The position numbers and the translations under genes are program-made. A stretch of DNA of 48,402 bases from Longimicrobium sp. (GTDB lineage Bacteria; Gemmatimonadota; Gemmatimonadetes; Longimicrobiales; Longimicrobiaceae). The stretch covers positions 1 to 48,402 of the forward strand of contig DASUYB010000172.1 in assembly GCA_036377595.1 (NCBI GenBank), given 5' to 3'. How positions within the stretch are numbered: position 1 is the stretch's first letter; each line of letters opens with the position of its first letter. Shown here in pieces: positions 1 to 7,472 of the stretch. The notes under the pieces are model-generated. The model was not told the origin of the DNA. It did no database searches and was given only the letters and a program-made list of their open reading frames with translations.

Positions 1-242
1 CGTCACCTCTGGTCTGCAGCGAATCTTTCCTATTCCCCGCAAACCACCGACTGCGCCCGAATTCCAGTCTCCGTCTGGCATCGCCTGACTGATCTTCTTG
101 CCTACGCCGCGTGAATAGGACAAAGTCGAGCTCAGGATGACGTTCGGGCGGGGACCGAGGCGCGTACCTCACGCGCCCACTGGGCACTGGGCACTGGGCA
201 CTGGGCACTGGGCACTGGGCACTGGGCACTCATATCAGCATT
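1..242. other. Non-coding left edge
   Basis: No supported gene lies between the window edge and the stop codon of the reverse-strand NlpC/P60 gene at 243. The last 60 bases are occupied by a heptamer tandem array, described separately. The rest shows no convincing reading frame, promoter or hairpin. Confidence 0.5.
181..229. repeat. Heptamer tandem array (TGGGCAC)x7
   Basis: Seven perfect tandem copies of TGGGCAC run directly up to the 3' end of the reverse-strand NlpC/P60 gene. The same heptamer in the opposite orientation is found at 2602-2643, so the two-gene unit between is bracketed by inverted arrays. Degenerate versions recur at 33550-33582, 33895-33915 and 38111-38165. Confidence 0.95.
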
Positions 243-1313
243 TCACACCACCCGCCGCGCGTTGTGGAAGAGACGCCGCAACTCGCGCTCGTAGCTGCGC
301 CGGCCCATGAGGTCGTTGCGGGCGACGCCGCCGTTGCCGAGCGAGGCGTGGATGATCTTCGGGCCGCCGGTCGACATCACCACGTGGGTGACGCGGCCGG
401 GCTCCTCGGCGAAGAAGCAGAGGTCGCCCGGCTGCAGGTTCTCGAACTCCGGCCCGGGATCGACCTCCTGGCCGAAGCGCGACTGCTGGTCGCTGTCGCG
501 GGGGATCTGGCGGCCGTGCAGCTTCCACACGGACTGCACGAAGCCGCTGCAGTCCACGCCGCCGAACGTTACCCCGCCCCACAGGTAGGGCGACCCCAGC
601 CACCGCGACGCCGACTCGCACGCCGCCGCGCCGTCCGCGGGGAAGGCGAGGGGGCGCAGGGCGGCGTTCACGAGCTCGCCGGTGGGCTGTCCCGAGCGGC
701 CGTCGGGAAGGCGCACCACCTCGGCGCCCTCGCGCATCACGCGCGCGCCCCAGGGGAGGCGCATCATCACCTCGCCGCTGCTGGAGGGGTCGAGCACGGC
801 GCCGCCCAGGGAGATCGCGGGCTCGCCGTCCACCCCCGTCTCCCACGCGCGCGCGGCCGCCTCGTCGCAGAGAGCAATGTAGCCCGCGTGGATCCAGCCG
901 ATGTAGCCGTCGGGCGAGCGGCACTGCAGCCAGCGGCCCTTGCGGCGCAGCACGATCACCCGGCTCCCCAGCACCACCTGGCTGACCTGCGTGGTGGTGA
1001 CCTTCGCCTCCAGCAGCATCGGCGCGGCGGCGGAGCAGACGAGCGCGTGCACCATCTCGTCCGGGTCGGCTTCCGGCAGGCGTTGCACCTCGTCCTGCAC
1101 CGCGCTCCAGCCGCTGAGCCCCGCCGCGCGCGACGACAGCGCGAGCGCCGCCTCCGGTTCCGACGTCGCCCCGACGAGCGCGACGGCGTCGCCGCGCACC
1201 TCCACCGTCACCTCGAACACCGCCAGCCGCGGGTCGGGCGCGAACTCGGCGCGGACGGCCTCCACCAGCGCGGCCACCTCGGCCGCGGCGGCGTGCTTCG
1301 TCACCGTCACCAT
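243..1313 (-). CDS. NlpC/P60 family peptidase with SH3-like region (YkfC-like)
   Basis: This 356-residue protein ends in an NlpC/P60 cysteine peptidase domain. The nucleophile is Cys255 in VDCSGFVQ, followed by a His in VTHVVM and a third polar residue in IIHAS. Upstream is an SH3b-like segment containing GRWLQCRSPDGYIGWIH. The order SH3 then NlpC/P60 resembles YkfC-type gamma-D-glutamyl-L-diamino acid endopeptidases, which trim murein peptides. No signal peptide is visible, so a cytoplasmic recycling role is inferred. The N-terminal 80 residues form a small alpha/beta-looking domain that I do not recognise. The ATG overlaps the stop of the upstream aminotransferase gene by 7 nt (ATGGTGA), which implies translational coupling. 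The longer open frame extending to 2693 is a shadow over the aminotransferase and was not used. Confidence 0.85.
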   Translation of the reverse strand: MVTVTKHAAAAEVAALVEAVRAEFAPDPRLAVFEVTVEVRGDAVALVGATSEPEAALALSSRAAGLSGWSAVQDEVQRLPEADPDEMVHALVCSAAAPMLLEAKVTTTQVSQVVLGSRVIVLRRKGRWLQCRSPDGYIGWIHAGYIALCDEAAARAWETGVDGEPAISLGGAVLDPSSSGEVMMRLPWGARVMREGAEVVRLPDGRSGQPTGELVNAALRPLAFPADGAAACESASRWLGSPYLWGGVTFGGVDCSGFVQSVWKLHGRQIPRDSDQQSRFGQEVDPGPEFENLQPGDLCFFAEEPGRVTHVVMSTGGPKIIHASLGNGGVARNDLMGRRSYERELRRLFHNARRVV

Positions 1314-2485
1314 CGCTCGCGCCGCTCCAGCACGTCCATCACCGTGGCCATCTCCTCCGCCGTGTTGTACAGGTGCGGGGCGATGCGGATCGCCCCCTCG
1401 CGCAGCGCGCAGCGCACGCCCGCGCGGTAGAGCGCCGCGTACGCCCTCTCCGAATCGCCCAGCCGGAACGCGAAGACGCCGGAGCGCTGTCCCGGCTCCA
1501 TCCCGCTCACGATCACCCCATCCTCCTGCTCCCCCAGCCACGCGGCGAGCGGGTCGATCAGCCCGAAGACGTGCCCGCGGATGCGCTCGATCCCCGTCTC
1601 CAGCAGCAGCTCCATCGCCTCCGCGAAGCCGGCGACGTCCTGCCACGCCTGGGTGGACACCTCGAAGCGCCGCGCGTCGTCGACGAATTCCCAGCGGTAG
1701 TCCACGCAGCGCGCGAGGTCGGCGCCCGCCTTCATCGCCGTCCACCCGACCACGGCCGGCTCCAGCTGCCGCGCCAGCTCGCCGCGCACGTACGCGAAGC
1801 CGGTGCCGAACGGCGCGCACAGCCACTTGTGTCCCGCCGTCGCCAGGATGTCGGCGTCGGCCGCGCGCACGTCCACGGGGATGCAGCCGAGCGCCTGGAT
1901 GGCGTCGACCACGAACCAGGTGCCCTGCGCGCGGCAGGCACGGCCGAACCTTGCCAGGTCGGCGTTCCACCCGGTGGCGAACTGCACGGCAGAGAGGGCC
2001 AGGACGGCCACGTCGCCGCGCGCGATCTCCTCCAGCAGCCGCTCCTCGTCGGGCCGCCCGAGCGCGTCGGGAGGGATGATCTCCACCGGCGCGCGCCCCT
2101 CTTCGGCCAGCTTGAGCCAGGGATAGACGTTCGCGGGGAACTCGAATCCGCTGACGAGGACGCGGCGCCCCGGCTCGATCTTCAGCGCCTGCGCGGCGAG
2201 GTTGATCCCGTAGCTGGTGTTGGGCAGCAGCGCGATCTCGTCCGCGTCGGCGTTCACCAGGCGCGCGGCCGCCTCGCGCGCGCGCCGCATGGTCGGCTCG
2301 AAGTCCGCCCCGCGCAGCTGGTGCACGGCGGCGCGGCGCGCGTTGTACGCGTCGCAGGCCCGGCGCGCGCGCTCGGGGAGCGGCGCCATCGAGGCGGCGT
2401 TCAGGTACGGTGGTTGGCCGTCGAGGTGCGGGAACTCGCGCTCGCGGAGCGCGCGCACGTCGAGCGGCGCGGTGGTCTCGGGCAA
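1307..2485 (-). CDS. Class V aminotransferase (cysteine desulfurase-like fold)
   Basis: This 392-residue PLP enzyme has the class V fold: an N-terminal substrate region (YLNAASMAPLP), ALLPNTSYGIN for cofactor phosphate binding, VVDAIQALG with the Asp that contacts the pyridine nitrogen, and ATAGHKWL carrying the Schiff-base lysine, Lys220. The family includes isopenicillin-N epimerase-like and cysteine desulfurase-like enzymes. No SufS/IscS-type catalytic Cys loop is evident, so an amino acid lyase, epimerase or transaminase role is more likely, with the substrate unknown. It is the first gene of a reverse-strand pair and overlaps the NlpC/P60 peptidase gene. The start used is a TTG without a clear Shine-Dalgarno, and the frame stays open upstream, so the start is uncertain. 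Confidence 0.8.
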   Translation of the reverse strand: MPETTAPLDVRALREREFPHLDGQPPYLNAASMAPLPERARRACDAYNARRAAVHQLRGADFEPTMRRAREAAARLVNADADEIALLPNTSYGINLAAQALKIEPGRRVLVSGFEFPANVYPWLKLAEEGRAPVEIIPPDALGRPDEERLLEEIARGDVAVLALSAVQFATGWNADLARFGRACRAQGTWFVVDAIQALGCIPVDVRAADADILATAGHKWLCAPFGTGFAYVRGELARQLEPAVVGWTAMKAGADLARCVDYRWEFVDDARRFEVSTQAWQDVAGFAEAMELLLETGIERIRGHVFGLIDPLAAWLGEQEDGVIVSGMEPGQRSGVFAFRLGDSERAYAALYRAGVRCALREGAIRIAPHLYNTAEEMATVMDVLERRERW

Positions 2486-2559
2486 CGCGCGGCGGTGCTC
2501 GGGTGTCGGGTTGGGTCGGGAGGATAACGGCGGGTGGGGGATGCGCGAAAGTGTCGGGG

Positions 2560-2643
2560 AGTGCTGAGTGCTGAGTGCTGAGTGCTGAGTGCTGAGTGCT
2601 GAGTGCCCAGTGCCCAGTGCCCAGTGCCCAGTGCCCAGTGCCT
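2560..2643. repeat. Double heptamer array (AGTGCTG)x6 + (AGTGCCC)x5
   Basis: Six perfect AGTGCTG units (2560-2601) are followed by five AGTGCCC units and one AGTGCCT. The two units differ by two bases and stay in register, so one array probably arose from the other. The AGTGCCC part is the reverse complement of the 181-229 array. Confidence 0.95.
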
Positions 2644-2664
2644 AGTGTGTGTCCGCGGCATCGC

Positions 2665-2716
2665 GCCCTCTCCGGCTCGCCGGGGCTCGCCACCTCTCCC
2701 GTACCGGGAGAGGTAG
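2665..2716. repeat. CTCTCC-family dispersed hairpin repeat
   Basis: A repeat of about 52 bp containing the hairpin ACCTCTCCC-gta-cc-GGGAGAGGT. Near-identical copies lie at 37669-37720 (same strand) and 43299-43354 (opposite strand). Confidence 0.8.
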
Positions 2717-2767
2717 CCCGTCTGCATTTGTGTCGATTGCGGTTTGCCGTGTATCCGCTGCAGATGA

Positions 2768-2815
2768 AGCCCGCGAAGGCGGACTGCGTGTTGTTGTAGC
2801 CGCGAGTTCACTCGC
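2768..2815 (-). repeat. Two-hairpin dispersed element, copy 1
   Basis: Reverse-strand copy of the composite element: a GCGAG-TGAA-CTCGC hairpin, a 16-nt spacer, then an AGTCCGC-CTTC-GCGGACT-type hairpin with one changed base. Other copies are at 3826, 5099, 11190, 11289, 24976 and 33670. Confidence 0.85.
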
Positions 2816-2828
2816 ATACTCCCACCAC

Positions 2829-2930
2829 GTTGCGAGATCGCTTTCATCGCCTTGTCGCGAAATCGCTGTCATCGCTCCCGTTGCGAGATCGCTGTCATCA
2901 CCGGTGTTACGGGATCACTGTCACTGCCCC
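2829..2930. repeat. Four imperfect 26-bp direct repeats
   Basis: Units beginning at about 2829, 2854, 2880 and 2906 share the core GTTGCGAGATCGCTGTCATC with several substitutions each. They end about 65 bp before the thiM start and might be regulatory or a decaying tandem duplication. Confidence 0.75.
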
Positions 2931-2994
2931 TTGCGTGCGGCGCCGACGCGCCGTCCTTTCGTGCGGAACGGACCCACCCTGAACCCGACGTGAG

Positions 2995-3792
2995 ATGGAC
3001 TATCCTGCCGAGGTCTGGAGCGCGCTGCGCACCCTGCGCGAGCGCTCGCCGCTGGTGCACAACATCACCAACTACGTGGCGATGGACGTCAGCGCCAACG
3101 CGCTGCTGGCCGTGGGTGCCGCGCCCGCCATGGTGCACGCGCTGGAGGAGGTCGAGGAGTTCACCGGCATCTCGCACGCGCTGGTGGTGAACATCGGCAC
3201 GCTGTCGCCGCAGTGGGTCGAGGCGATGCGCCGCGGCGCCGCGCGCGCGGTGTCGCTCGGGAAGCCATGGGTGCTCGACCCCGTGGGCGCCGGCGCCACG
3301 CAGTACCGCACGCAGACCGCGCGCGAGCTGGCCGGCCGCCACCCCACCGTCATCCGCGGCAACGCGTCGGAGATCCTGGCGGTGGCCGGCGGCGCCGAGG
3401 CCACCCGCGGCGTCGACAGCACGCACGCGTCCGACGACGCGCTGGGCTGCGCGAAGGCGCTGGCGAAGCGGCTCGGCTGCGTCGTGGCCGTCACCGGGGC
3501 GGTGGACTACGTGACGGACGGTACGCGCACGCTCTCCGTGGCCAACGGGCACCCGATGATGACGCGGGTGACGGCGCTCGGCTGCTCGGCGTCGGCCATC
3601 GTCGGCGCGTTCCTGGCCGTGCACGACGACGCGGTGTTCGCCACGGCCGCCGCGCTCTCGGTCATCGGCCTGGCGGGCGAGATCGCCGCGCGCGAGGCGC
3701 CGGGGCCCGGCAGCTTCCGCCAGCACCTGCTCGACGCGCTGTACCTGATGGGCGAGCGCGCGCTCGACGGCGTGCGCATCGACGAAGCGTGA
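2995..3792 (+). CDS. thiM: Hydroxyethylthiazole kinase
   Basis: This 265-residue protein matches ThiM in length and motifs. ThiM phosphorylates 4-methyl-5-(2-hydroxyethyl)thiazole with ATP and so salvages the thiazole half of thiamine in the cytoplasm. Visible features are PLVHNITNYVAMDVSANALLA near the N terminus (substrate site), KPWVLDPVGAGAT, VIRGNASEI, GVDS, VAVTGAVDYVTDG, and the glycine- and Cys-containing catalytic region VTALGCSASAIVGAFLA. No other thiamine gene is adjacent, which suits a stand-alone salvage gene. The upstream island carries repeats but no recognisable TPP riboswitch, so thiamine control is not evident. The ribosome binding site before the ATG is weak. Confidence 0.95.
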   Translation: MDYPAEVWSALRTLRERSPLVHNITNYVAMDVSANALLAVGAAPAMVHALEEVEEFTGISHALVVNIGTLSPQWVEAMRRGAARAVSLGKPWVLDPVGAGATQYRTQTARELAGRHPTVIRGNASEILAVAGGAEATRGVDSTHASDDALGCAKALAKRLGCVVAVTGAVDYVTDGTRTLSVANGHPMMTRVTALGCSASAIVGAFLAVHDDAVFATAAALSVIGLAGEIAAREAPGPGSFRQHLLDALYLMGERALDGVRIDEA

Positions 3793-3825
3793 GCGGCGAG
3801 TGAATCGCGATGTCGTGGGGACGAT

Positions 3826-3873
3826 GCGAGTGAACTCGCGGCTACGACGACACACAGTCCGCCTTCGCGGACT
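3826..3873 (+). repeat. Two-hairpin dispersed element, copy 2 (best consensus)
   Basis: Hairpin 1 is GCGAG-TGAA-CTCGC (3826-3839). A 16-nt spacer GGCTACGACGACACAC follows, then hairpin 2, AGTCCGC-CTTC-GCGGACT (3856-3873). Both stems are perfect. It lies between thiM and the next gene. Confidence 0.92.
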
Positions 3874-3930
3874 TCAACGGCGGTTCGTTCCGAATCTCCC
3901 ACGCCGGTCTCCAACGATCACGAGGTCCGC

Positions 3931-4458
3931 TTGATCCGCATCATCTCGATCGCATTCGCCCTCCTGGTGTGCGCCGGCAGCGTCAGCGCACAGCAGAACG
4001 CGCCGCTCAACGTCGCGTCGCCGCCGGTGGGGAGCATGACGCGCGAGCAGCTGCTGGCCGTGGCGCGCGACATCCACCGGCTGGAGGCCAGCCCGCTGGC
4101 GCCCGACGCGGCCGCCGCGCGGCAGGAGCTCTTCGCCTGGCTCTCCGAATCCCCCGACGTCACCATCAGCGTCTGCCACGGCGTGATCGGCGAGCTGCCG
4201 CGCTCGCGCAGTGCGTATCACGATCTCCTGCTCCTTCAGTTCGTCCTCTCCAGCGGCGCGTACGCCATCGAGCACCCCGACGCGGATGCGGGGCGCGTGG
4301 CACTGGGCGGGCTGGAGGGGATCATGGCCACCTACGCCGCGCTCGAGGCTCAGCAGGGTGCCCGCGCGAGGGACGAGGTGATGGAGCGCTTCGCCGAGCT
4401 GCGGGCGGGCGGGCGGCTGGAGGCGTTCGCGCGCGAGGGTGCGCTGGACTGCGACTGA
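3931..4458 (+). CDS. Secreted protein of unknown function
   Basis: A 175-residue protein starting with TTG, preceded by a GAGGT motif at a usable distance. The first 21 residues form a signal peptide: Arg, then a hydrophobic run IISIAFALLVCAGS, then VSA-QQ as the cleavage site. The mature part is mostly helical in appearance and contains two Cys (one in ISVCHGVIG, one near the end in LDCD) that could form a disulfide in the periplasm. I do not recognise the family. It is followed after 9 nt by the acetyltransferase gene, so the two are probably co-transcribed. Coding is supported by the signal peptide and third-position GC bias. Confidence 0.75.
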   Translation: MIRIISIAFALLVCAGSVSAQQNAPLNVASPPVGSMTREQLLAVARDIHRLEASPLAPDAAAARQELFAWLSESPDVTISVCHGVIGELPRSRSAYHDLLLLQFVLSSGAYAIEHPDADAGRVALGGLEGIMATYAALEAQQGARARDEVMERFAELRAGGRLEAFAREGALDCD

Positions 4459-4467
4459 CGGCGGGGG

Positions 4468-5106
4468 ATGGAGATCGAGATCGCGGAGGAGACGGCGGAC
4501 GCGCTCCGCGACTACGGGCGCGTCCCGATCGCGTTCGAGGTGCGGAGCGTGCTCGAGGTCTCCGCGCCGGACGGCGGGCTCGGCGGGCTGGTGATGGCCG
4601 AGCGCCCCGTCGACCCGCCGTACGTGAAGGACTACGACGCCATCGCGGGCGAGGGGCCGGCGCGCTGGGCGGCGCGGTTCGACGTGTCGCGCTGGGGATT
4701 CTTCGCCGCGCGCGCGGAGGGGCGGCGCGTGGGTGGCGCCGCGGTGGCGTTCGACACGCCGGGCGTGCACATGCTGGAGGAACGCCGCGACTTGGCCGTG
4801 CTGTGGGACCTGCGCGTGGCGCCGGAGATGCGCGGCCGCGGCGTCGGCGCGGCGCTCGTCCGTGCGGCGGAGGCGTGGGCGGTCGCGCGCGGGGCCCGGC
4901 GGATGAAGATCGAGACGCAGAACATCAACGTCGCCGCCTGCCGCTTCTACGCCGCGATGGGATACGACGTCGGCGCCATCCACCGTTTCGCCTACCCCGA
5001 CCTCCCCCACGAGACGCAGATCCTCTGGTACAAGGATCTCCCCGTCTCCCGATCGCAGATCGGGACCTGCGTGGAACTTGGCCGCCTGCCTTCCACCGGC
5101 GGCTGA
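4468..5106 (+). CDS. GNAT family N-acetyltransferase
   Basis: A 212-residue acetyltransferase of the GNAT superfamily, which transfers acetyl from acetyl-CoA to an amine. The acetyl-CoA pyrophosphate loop is seen in DLRVAPEMRGRGVGAALV (Q/RxxGxG/A type motif A). It is preceded by a strand with LAVLWDLRV and followed by motif B (KIETQNINVAACRFYAAMGYDVG), which is typical of RimI-like enzymes. The N-terminal 90 residues are longer than in minimal GNATs and may shape a specific substrate pocket. Substrate unknown. The ATG has a GGCGGGGG run upstream. The last codons and the stop lie inside the first hairpin of a two-hairpin repeat (5099-5149), so the C terminus may have been set by repeat insertion. 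Confidence 0.88.
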   Translation: MEIEIAEETADALRDYGRVPIAFEVRSVLEVSAPDGGLGGLVMAERPVDPPYVKDYDAIAGEGPARWAARFDVSRWGFFAARAEGRRVGGAAVAFDTPGVHMLEERRDLAVLWDLRVAPEMRGRGVGAALVRAAEAWAVARGARRMKIETQNINVAACRFYAAMGYDVGAIHRFAYPDLPHETQILWYKDLPVSRSQIGTCVELGRLPSTGG

Positions 5107-5149
5107 AGCCGCAGCAACAACTACGAAAAACCTCGCAAACTGCGCGAGG
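5099..5149 (+). repeat. Two-hairpin dispersed element, divergent copy 3
   Basis: Hairpin 1 is GCGGC-TGAA-GCCGC (5099-5112), the spacer is AGCAACAACTACGAAAAA, and hairpin 2 is CCTCGC-aaactgc-GCGAGG (5131-5149). Both stems differ in sequence from other copies but remain paired. The TGA of the acetyltransferase gene is the TGA of the TGAA loop. Confidence 0.75.
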
Positions 5150-5283
5150 CTGTCGGCGCCGGCCGCAACTCGACGGCGAGGCGAAGATCTCTCGAGGGCG
5201 CACTTGCCGTCTCGCACTCGAAGGGCGATTCTACGCGCGCACTCTCGGCAGTTGAATCGTTTACCTCACGATGGAGATGGTCG

Positions 5284-5592
5284 ATGGCGTTCATCCTCGC
5301 GCTGCACAAGACGCCGGCCGACATCGCGGCGTTCGACGCCCACTTCGACGACGTCCACACACCGCTCGCGAAGAGCATCCCCGGCATCCGCTCGGTCGAG
5401 GTGAGCGACGGGCCGGTGATGACGCCGGAGGGGCCGGCGCCGTACCACCGCGTGGGCCTGCTGCGCTTCGATTCGCTCGCGGACCTGCAGGCGGGGATGG
5501 GCTCGCCCGAGGGGATGGCCGCGGCCGCGGACCTCGCCAACTTCTCCACCGGCGGCTTCGACATCCTGATCTTCGACAGCCACGAAACCTGA
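5284..5592 (+). CDS. EthD family protein (dimeric alpha-beta barrel)
   Basis: A 102-residue protein of the EthD type, a ferredoxin-like dimeric alpha-beta barrel. The pattern is a first strand (MAFILALHK), AFDAHFDDVHTPLAKSIPGI (the His-containing helix with HxxLA typical of EthD), a strand with the VEVSDG turn, PYHRVGLLRFDS, and a last helix with SPEGMAAAADLANFSTGGFDILIFDS. EthD was first named from an ethyl tert-butyl ether degradation locus, and most homologues have unknown roles. It stands alone between two non-coding stretches and faces a reverse-strand gene. A purine-rich GATGGAGATGG lies just upstream of the ATG. Confidence 0.88.
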   Translation: MAFILALHKTPADIAAFDAHFDDVHTPLAKSIPGIRSVEVSDGPVMTPEGPAPYHRVGLLRFDSLADLQAGMGSPEGMAAAADLANFSTGGFDILIFDSHET

Positions 5593-5623
5593 ATCCGCCA
5601 GCAGCGGGAGATGGTGAAACAGC

Positions 5624-5657
5624 GGGACCGGCCGAGCACAGCGACTCCGCCGGTCCC
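5624..5657. terminator. Bidirectional hairpin between convergent genes
   Basis: The perfect 9-bp stem GGGACCGGC / GCCGGTCCC encloses a 16-nt loop and is followed by CGTTTCG on the plus strand. It sits between the converging EthD gene and the reverse-strand gene ending at 5686, where a shared terminator is expected. The U-tract is weak. Confidence 0.5.
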
Positions 5658-5685
5658 CGTTTCGCATGTGCAGTTATTTGGCGAT

Positions 5686-6624
5686 TTACGCCGACCCCTC
5701 GACGGACGCTGCTTCCAGGCGGGCGCGCGAGGCGTCGACGGCGGCCGCGGCTTGGCGGTACTGGATGGCGGTGTTGCGCGCGTCGGTGTCGTCGGCCCAC
5801 CCGGCGGCCTGGAGGAGGTCGGCGTGGACGCGGCGCAGCGCCCCGGCGAGCTCGCGCGCGTGCGGCCGCTGCGCGGGCGGGACCACGTGGCCGCCGGGTT
5901 CCGTCTCCCAGGCGCGGTCCCGCAGCTCGCGCGACTGTGGAGCATTCGCGGCGATGCGGCACGCGGCGACGTAGGGCTCCATCGCCCACTCCAGCGCGGC
6001 GCGCCACTCGCCCGACGCGCCGCGGTGGCGCGCGCCGAACAGCATCAGCGCGTGCAGCAGCGACGCGTACGTGGGCGCGAAGAAGGCGGCCAGGCAGTTG
6101 CGCAGGGATTCGTGCGCGCGGTGGAAATCGTCGCCCGCGCCCTCGTACGTCTCCAGCGCGCCGGGGATCGAGGCGACGCGATCCCGGCCCATGCGCGCCG
6201 ACTTTTCCTCCCGCCTCGCCCGCTTCTCCAGCTCCCGCGCGATCGCGTCGGAGATCGACCGGCGCGCGTCTCCATCTCCATCGCCCACTGGCTGGAGGCC
6301 GCGGGCCACCACCGTCTCCCGGATGACCGGATCGTGGCGCGGGTGGCTGACCACTACGATCTCCACCAGCTCGCCGTCGGTGACGACGAACGCGCTGGCG
6401 CCGAGCTCGTCCTCCACGCTCCACGGCATCGTCTCGCACGCGCGCGCCAGCTTTCCGTCGTCGCCGAAGAGCCAGTAGTCGCCCGGTGGATCGGGGAGCG
6501 GCTGGCCGGAGACTCGGCGCAGCCCCAGCCCGTCGGGCACGGGCGACGCCGCGGGGCCGCGCCACACCAGCCACCCGGTGTCGCAGCGCCAGGCGCGGAG
6601 CGGGGCGGGCGCGGCGTCGTCCAC
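5686..6624 (-). CDS. Conserved-looking protein of unknown function
   Basis: A 312-residue soluble protein I do not recognise. The GTG start lies two bases after the stop of the upstream membrane-protein gene, so the two are almost certainly one transcript. The N-terminal half looks like a beta-rich domain (YWLFGDDGKLARACE, SAFVVTDGELVEIVVVSH). A charged helix full of Arg/Glu/Lys follows (AIARELEKRARREEKSARMG), and the C-terminal half is helical. There is no signal peptide or transmembrane segment. The upstream part of the open frame, to 7134, overlaps the membrane-protein gene in another frame and is treated as a shadow. Its partner gene suggests a membrane-associated function, but nothing more specific can be said. 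Confidence 0.65.
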   Translation of the reverse strand: MDDAAPAPLRAWRCDTGWLVWRGPAASPVPDGLGLRRVSGQPLPDPPGDYWLFGDDGKLARACETMPWSVEDELGASAFVVTDGELVEIVVVSHPRHDPVIRETVVARGLQPVGDGDGDARRSISDAIARELEKRARREEKSARMGRDRVASIPGALETYEGAGDDFHRAHESLRNCLAAFFAPTYASLLHALMLFGARHRGASGEWRAALEWAMEPYVAACRIAANAPQSRELRDRAWETEPGGHVVPPAQRPHARELAGALRRVHADLLQAAGWADDTDARNTAIQYRQAAAAVDASRARLEAASVEGSA

Positions 6625-6626
6625 GG

Positions 6627-7472
6627 TCAGATCACCCCGAAGACGGCGTGCAGCACCAGCGGCGTGTTGGCCAGCGCCATGGTGGCCCAGGCGCGGCCGC
6701 GGTCCCCGTCTTCGGCCAGGTAGAAGATGCGCGGCGGGAAGTAGACCAGGATCGACGCGAACCAGAGGAAGAAGAGACGCCCGAGCAAGTCCTCCACGCC
6801 GGTGGGCGGCGCGAAGCGGCCGGACATCATCACGTTCCAGAGCACCTGGAAGAGGATCATGTTCAGGAAGATGCAGGCGTCGCCCAGCGCCAGGCCGCGC
6901 TCGTCGCGCAGGAACGCGGCGCGCGGCGGCCGGCTCGGCGGCGAGAGGTAGCGGTAGACGAGCACCGTCTGGGCGATGGCGAACACCATCACCCCCAGGA
7001 TCGTCGGCAGGAAGATTTCCGCGCGGTTGCTGATGTCGTCGCCGAAGATCTCCGTCGTGAACACCACGGCCACGACGGTGGTGAGGACGAGCGAGACGGA
7101 GAGGAAGAACGCCGGGTTCAGCAGGCATCCCCACGACGCGTCGCCCGCCTCGCCGCGCTCGCCGCGGGCCGCGCGCCGGCGATGGAAGTGCCAGCGCGTG
7201 AGCACCGCGCCCGCGGCGGGAAGCACCAGCATGAGCAGGAAGTAGATCCCCAGGAAGCGCGTGGCCGCCGCGTCGCCCGCGTTGGCGTGGCGCGCGATGG
7301 CGACGAACTCGCGCGCGAGCCGCCGCATCACCAGCAGGTTCAGCGCGAACACCACCACGTCGAGCAGCATGCCCCGGTCGAACGACGCGGCGAAGGCGCG
7401 GAGCCGTGCGCGCGGGGTGAGGGCGGATGCGGGGGCCACGGCTTCGGTGGGATGGATGGGGATAAGGGTCAA
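6627..7472 (-). CDS. Multi-pass membrane protein of unknown function
   Basis: A predicted inner-membrane protein of about 281 residues with five or six hydrophobic segments: MLLDVVVFALNLLVM, YFLLMLVLPAAGAVL, FFLSVSLVLTTVVAVVF, TILGVMVFAIAQTVLVYRYL, ILFQVLWNVMM and FFLWFASILVYF. Between segments 2 and 3 is an Arg-rich loop (RWHFHRRRAARGERG) that is likely cytoplasmic. I recognise no family. The start is uncertain. TTG at 7472 is used here, GTG at 7439 and ATG at 7370 are also in frame, and none has a good Shine-Dalgarno. The frame extends to 7688, but that part reads like non-coding sequence. It is coupled to the downstream unknown gene with a 2-nt gap. Confidence 0.65.
   Translation of the reverse strand: MTLIPIHPTEAVAPASALTPRARLRAFAASFDRGMLLDVVVFALNLLVMRRLAREFVAIARHANAGDAAATRFLGIYFLLMLVLPAAGAVLTRWHFHRRRAARGERGEAGDASWGCLLNPAFFLSVSLVLTTVVAVVFTTEIFGDDISNRAEIFLPTILGVMVFAIAQTVLVYRYLSPPSRPPRAAFLRDERGLALGDACIFLNMILFQVLWNVMMSGRFAPPTGVEDLLGRLFFLWFASILVYFPPRIFYLAEDGDRGRAWATMALANTPLVLHAVFGVI

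Larger units (their letters stand above)
2486..2994. other. Repeat-rich intergenic island upstream of thiM
   Basis: About 500 bases without a gene between the divergent aminotransferase and thiM. It holds, in order, a heptamer array (2560-2643), a CTCTCC hairpin element (2665-2716), a two-hairpin element in reverse orientation (2768-2815) and four imperfect 26-bp direct repeats (2829-2930). I looked for a TPP riboswitch before thiM and found no thi-box consensus. Confidence 0.7.

Noticed and set aside
181-2643. CRISPR array
   Set aside because: The heptamer units are contiguous with no spacers, and no cas gene is present.
243-2693. 816-codon reverse-strand open frame
   Set aside because: Only the part from 1313 to 243 reads as a known protein. 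The rest overlaps the aminotransferase gene out of frame and runs through heptamer repeats.
2930-2994. TPP riboswitch before thiM
   Set aside because: No CUGAGA-type or other thi-box core elements could be found in the 500 bases upstream.
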